NCBI GenBank assembly: GCA_007124395.1 | Contig: SLFF01000091.1 | Location: forward strand, 1 to 8,189 | Length of the DNA: 8,189 bases | Direction: 5' to 3' | DNA from: Thermomicrobiaceae bacterium | Lineage (GTDB): Bacteria > Chloroflexota > Chloroflexia > Thermomicrobiales > Thermomicrobiaceae | In this document: in pieces, positions 5,508-8,189 of the stretch | How positions within the stretch are numbered: the stretch's first letter is position 1 | How the letters are laid out: each line of letters starts with the position of its first letter | Position numbers and translations under genes: made by a program | Notes under the pieces: generated by a model | Databases searched by the model: none | The model's input: the letters and a program-made list of their open reading frames with translations, nothing else | Told to the model about the DNA's origin: nothing

Positions 5508-6725
5508 TCAGTCGTTGGGGACAACCTGCCTGCCGTGATCCAGCGACTTCGGCAGGGCAAACCGGATGTAGATAGCGGTCAGAAGCATTGAAACGCCAAG
5601 CACCACGAATGCAAAGCGCATGTCGATGAAGGCGGCGATAAGTGTCCCGCCGATCGCGCCGATGAAGGCGCCGACCGACATCGCGGAGTTGGTGAAGCCG
5701 TAGATGATGCCGCGCCGCTCCATCGGGGCCAGACTGGCAACGATCGCGCTGGCGGTCGGCATGATCCCGCCGATCGCTACTCCGAACAGCCCCATCGCGA
5801 TGATGAACTGCAATGGCGATTGCGCACCGGCCTGCGGGAAGTAGAGGACTCCAGCCAGGGCTACCGCGAAGATCAGGATGCTGCGTGGTCCGATCCGATC
5901 GGCCAGGCGCCCCAGAATCACACTGGAGATTGCGCTGGTAACCCCCATCAGCCCGAGGGCGATCCCGGAGAATGACGCCGCCGAACCTTCGGCTCCCAGT
6001 TGCCCCATGAACAGCGGCACCAGTGGCTGAGCCGCGCTCTGTCCGGTACGAGCCACCAGAAGCACCAGCATCATCGCCAGCATCGAGGCGCCGATCATGA
6101 TCGACCAGGTAGAGACCTGCGTTGCCTGCTGCTCGGTGGTCTTCGGTTCTGGGCGCTGGAAGTTCTCGGTGACGAAGAAGAGGACGATCAATCCCCCGAG
6201 GAACAGAAAGCCGCCGGCTGCCACGAACGTCGCCCGGAACCCGATCAGATCAGCCAGAATACCGCCGATGAACGGCCCGATCGACGACCCGGAAAAGACC
6301 GCCATCTGCATCATGCCCATTGCGTAGCCCATGCGCTCTTTCGGGACGACGGTGGCGATCAGTGTCGTTGCGGCGGCAACGGTACCGGTAGCTGCACCCT
6401 CCACGAAGCGCAGTCCGAGCAGATGCCACGGGCTGGTGGCCAGCGCCATCAGGGAGATCGTCACCGAGGCGACGAACATCGCCCGAAGCACCATCATCCG
6501 GCGACCATACCGATCAGCCAGGGCACCCCACATCGGGGCGGTGATCGCCATCAGTGCGGCGCCACCACCGGTGATGAACCCGGCCCAGAGCGCCTGGGAT
6601 TCGAAGGTGTCGGTACCGAGATCTTCGAGAAAGAACGGAAGAAACGGGATTCGCAGATTGAACCCGATGATCGAGAGAAGTTGAGCGAGCCAGAGGGCAT
6701 AGAGCGTTCGTCGCCAGGTAACCAT
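5508..6725 (-). CDS. MFS transporter, drug-exporter type (DHA1-like)
   Basis: A 405-residue, 12-segment major facilitator of the inner membrane, probably a proton-coupled exporter of small or toxic compounds. Motif A lies in the loop after TM2 as GALADRYGRR (67-76, D71). The TM4 region has RFVEG (106-110), with the Arg expected of motif B. GSSIGPFIGG (146-155) is the motif C pattern typical of antiporters. A second motif A copy, GRLADRIGPRS (272-282), opens the C-terminal half, after a central loop rich in Gln/Thr/Pro (190-206). The general look is MdtG/TetA-like, but the substrate cannot be predicted. The ATG at 6725 is the only reasonable start, although the nearest GGAGG is 15 nt away, which is long. 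It is divergent from the doxX gene; a promoter candidate lies upstream. Confidence 0.88.
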   Translation of the reverse strand: MVTWRRTLYALWLAQLLSIIGFNLRIPFLPFFLEDLGTDTFESQALWAGFITGGGAALMAITAPMWGALADRYGRRMMVLRAMFVASVTISLMALATSPWHLLGLRFVEGAATGTVAAATTLIATVVPKERMGYAMGMMQMAVFSGSSIGPFIGGILADLIGFRATFVAAGGFLFLGGLIVLFFVTENFQRPEPKTTEQQATQVSTWSIMIGASMLAMMLVLLVARTGQSAAQPLVPLFMGQLGAEGSAASFSGIALGLMGVTSAISSVILGRLADRIGPRSILIFAVALAGVLYFPQAGAQSPLQFIIAMGLFGVAIGGIMPTASAIVASLAPMERRGIIYGFTNSAMSVGAFIGAIGGTLIAAFIDMRFAFVVLGVSMLLTAIYIRFALPKSLDHGRQVVPND

Positions 6726-6757
6726 GGTCGCCGGTGAAATCCTCCCTGAAAGCTCGA

Positions 6758-6776
6758 TCCGGACACAGAGTCCGGA
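6758..6776. repeat. Perfect inverted repeat at the 5' end of the MFS transcript
   Basis: TCCGGAC (6758-6764) and GTCCGGA (6770-6776) form a 7-bp perfect repeat around ACAGA. It starts almost at the expected transcription start of the MFS gene, so it may be a 5' stem-loop of the mRNA or an operator just downstream of the promoter. Confidence 0.5.
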
Positions 6777-6784
6777 CCGCTAGC

Positions 6785-6813
6785 AGTGTACGGCAGCTAC
6801 AGAGTGCCCGCAA
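6785..6813 (-). promoter_or_regulatory. Candidate promoter of the MFS transporter gene
   Basis: On the minus strand TTGCGG (6813-6808) and TACACT (6790-6785) are separated by exactly 17 nt. Matches to consensus are 3/6 and 4/6, so it is a moderate candidate. The start would fall near 6778. The remaining divergent region up to 6993 shows no convincing promoter for doxX and no gene. Confidence 0.4.
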
Positions 6814-6993
6814 TCCGGATAACCCTGACACATGGTGAACGTGTGTACCTTGTCTGGACGACCGCTGGCTCTCGCGACGTCGCAGATTCACAGCTACGAC
6901 ATACTTCTGATGGCTCGAGTCCCGATTCGATATAGCATGGAGGCAGTCTTGTTGGATCAAACGCCATAGAAGTTCAGTTAAGGAGAGGAAACC

Positions 6994-7392
6994 ATGCGGA
7001 AGCTCAGCATCGTCCTGCGTATCGTTATCGGAATATTGTTCCTGGCGCAGGGAGTCATGAAGCTCACTGGTGCCCAGAACGAATGGAGGGATGACCTCCA
7101 GGTCGCGCCGTGGGCGTGGGTAGCGATCGGGGTGATTCAGCTTGCCGGTTCGATCGGACTGTTTGCCAGCTTCAGGTTCGAGCGCCTGATCATCCCGGGC
7201 GGGCTGCTATTCGTCGTCGTGATGCTCGGCGCCATTGTCCAGCACATCCGGATCGATGATCCCGTTTCACACATGCTTTTTCCCGCTGTTCTACTCTTGC
7301 TGTCTGGCGCGATCGCCGCGATCGGTGCCCGGCAGTCCAGCGACGTTTCGGTGTCGACTGGTGAACTGGACCAGCGCGTGAAGACTGGCTGA
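6994..7392 (+). CDS. DoxX-family membrane protein
   Basis: A 132-residue protein with four predicted membrane helices (about 5-22, 38-57, 66-84 and 93-112) and a short polar C-terminal tail. The first helix and following loop (LRIVIGILFLAQGVMKLTG, about 8-26) are typical of the DoxX/DoxX-like superfamily, whose members are small membrane proteins linked in some bacteria to quinone, thiol or oxidative-stress chemistry. A specific role cannot be given here. A strong AGGAGAGG site precedes the ATG. The gene for a flavin-type protein follows after 16 nt, so the two are almost certainly one operon, which would suit a redox role. Confidence 0.8.
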   Translation: MRKLSIVLRIVIGILFLAQGVMKLTGAQNEWRDDLQVAPWAWVAIGVIQLAGSIGLFASFRFERLIIPGGLLFVVVMLGAIVQHIRIDDPVSHMLFPAVLLLLSGAIAAIGARQSSDVSVSTGELDQRVKTG

Positions 7393-7408
7393 CAGAAAGG
7401 CGGAAACG

Positions 7409-7891
7409 ATGGCGGATCAGATAGCGGGACACTCTGTCCAGCGAACCCGACCCTTCGTTGAAGATAGCTACGGGATTCCGGAACATAGCGCCGGAATGCT
7501 GACCTGGGAACATGTTGCCGCCCGGGTGGCACCTTCCCGGAACTACTGGCTCTCCTCCGTAACTCCGGATGGCCGACCTCACGCCATGCCGGTATGGGGC
7601 GTTTGGATGGACGATCATCTACACTTCGGTGGTGGTCGCGGCACCCGCAAAGCGAAGAACCTGACTGCCAACCCGCAGGTCTCGATCCACCTCGAAGATG
7701 GCTGGGATGTGGTGATCATCGAGGGAACCGTCGAAGAAGTGCTCGACCCGGACATCCAGACCCGCCTGGACGATCTCTACGAGGAGAAGTACGGCATGCG
7801 CCACGGCACACCGGTCTGGCGGGTCATGCCTCGACGTGTCTTCGCCTGGACCGACTTCCCCAACGACACCACCTGCTGGCGGTTCGACTGA
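7409..7891 (+). CDS. Pyridoxamine 5'-phosphate oxidase-family (split-barrel flavin/F420-binding) protein
   Basis: A 160-residue soluble protein of the PPOX-like split beta-barrel superfamily, which binds FMN, F420 or haem and often performs small-molecule redox steps. The pattern YWLSSVTPDGRPHAMPVWGV (46-65), then a hydrophobic strand with HFGGGRGTRKAKNL (72-85) and NPQVSIHLE (88-96), follows the usual order of substrate strand, cofactor-phosphate-binding Arg/Lys stretch and dimer strand. It is not the full PdxH enzyme: it is shorter and lacks what I would recognise as the PdxH C-terminal signature. The start ATG has GGCGG nearby (AAAGGCGGAAACG). Immediately downstream of doxX and probably co-translated. 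The cofactor cannot be decided by eye. Confidence 0.83.
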   Translation: MADQIAGHSVQRTRPFVEDSYGIPEHSAGMLTWEHVAARVAPSRNYWLSSVTPDGRPHAMPVWGVWMDDHLHFGGGRGTRKAKNLTANPQVSIHLEDGWDVVIIEGTVEEVLDPDIQTRLDDLYEEKYGMRHGTPVWRVMPRRVFAWTDFPNDTTCWRFD

Positions 7892-7908
7892 TCACCGGTC
7901 ACTAACTC

Positions 7909-7957
7909 GTTTCCGCAGCGATCCGCAATGCGTAAGTACGTAGATCGCTGCGGAAAC
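7909..7957. repeat. Perfect 15-bp inverted repeat after the doxX operon
   Basis: GTTTCCGCAGCGATC (7909-7923) is exactly complementary to GATCGCTGCGGAAAC (7943-7957), with a 19-nt loop that contains CGCAATGCG and TACGTA. It starts 17 nt after the PPOX stop. There is no T-run after either arm, so it is not a standard terminator, although a stem this long may still stop or stabilise the transcript. It could also be a dispersed palindromic element. Confidence 0.65.
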
Positions 7958-8048
7958 TACGAACTTTCTCCGATGTCCCCGCCCGCTCCGCGGACTATTC
8001 TCTTCTCAGAACGATTTCACGCCGTCGGTGAGCGTGTGTCCCACCTTG

Positions 8049-8070
8049 GCGGAACCGAATGGTGTTCCGC
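8049..8070 (+). repeat. Hairpin upstream of the last gene
   Basis: GCGGAAC (8049-8055) and GTTCCGC (8064-8070) form a 7-bp stem with an 8-nt loop, 45 nt before the start at 8115. A competing ACCGA/TCGGT pairing overlaps it. It may be part of the 5' leader of the next gene. No clear promoter was seen between 7958 and 8048. Confidence 0.35.
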
Positions 8071-8114
8071 ATCGGTCGACAGCCATACGGGTGGCGGAGA
8101 AAGGATGAACGACA

Positions 8115-8189
8115 ATGTTCAACTCGAGCGATACCCGGCAATTGCATGCGCTGGTCGGCCACAGGCAGGAGCAGGTGGCAGCCGACGCA
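8115..8189 (+). CDS. Start of a small gene, cut by the window edge
   Basis: An open frame of 25 codons runs off the right edge, beginning MFNSSDTRQLHALVGHRQEQ. It is helical and rich in Arg, His and Gln, like the N-terminus of a small soluble protein; the family is not recognised. AAGGA lies 9 nt before this ATG. A second ATG at 8105 in another frame has GGAG 5 nt upstream and is also open to the edge; I prefer 8115 because its translation is more protein-like (fewer Cys/Gly/Pro runs). Confidence 0.45.
   Translation, partial: MFNSSDTRQLHALVGHRQEQVAADA

Noticed and set aside
6000..6737. Long (245-codon) plus-strand open frame opposite the MFS gene
   Set aside because: Antisense shadow: His/Arg/Gln/Pro-rich with no domain, while the minus-strand frame carries all MFS motifs.

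Overview
The window looks like an ordinary chromosomal stretch of a fairly GC-rich bacterium, with no phage, insertion-sequence, CRISPR, tRNA or rRNA signal. A magnesium-sensing M-box leader, short intergenic spaces, strong GGAG-type ribosome binding sites and the style of the membrane proteins would fit a Chloroflexota (Thermomicrobia-like) or another Gram-positive-related lineage. That placement is an impression from sequence style, not a demonstrated assignment.

Layout, left to right. Positions 198-855 (minus strand) hold an overlapping MntA nucleotidyltransferase / HepT toxin pair. Positions 949-2334 (minus) hold the magnesium transporter MgtE. Its leader of almost 500 nt is the most structured non-coding DNA here: a sigma70-type promoter (2803-2832), a clear M-box (ykoK) magnesium riboswitch (2609-2777), a factor-independent terminator (2533-2557), and then a second, apparently bistable inverted-repeat structure (2353-2445) just before the mgtE ribosome binding site. 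Divergent from this is a 190-residue protein of unknown function (2879-3451, plus).

Positions 3490-5402 (minus) carry two tandem paralogous PAP2-type membrane phosphatases that share a conserved C-terminal extension. Upstream of them on the same strand is a 12-TM MFS drug-type exporter (5508-6725). Across a 268-nt divergent intergenic region lies a two-gene plus-strand operon: a DoxX-family membrane protein (6994-7392) and a split-barrel flavin/F420-binding (PPOX-type) protein (7409-7891). A perfect 15-bp inverted repeat follows at 7909-7957. The window ends inside a small plus-strand gene starting near 8115.

How the genes relate. The clearest functional unit is Mg2+ homeostasis: cellular Mg2+ is read by the M-box RNA, which ends transcription before mgtE when Mg2+ is plentiful. 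The PAP2 pair and the MFS exporter are envelope functions without a visible pathway link to it. MntA-HepT is a self-contained toxin-antitoxin module. The best candidate for something undescribed is the second structured element in the mgtE leader. It sits downstream of the riboswitch terminator and contains an anti-Shine-Dalgarno candidate, so it could add translational control on top of transcriptional control.
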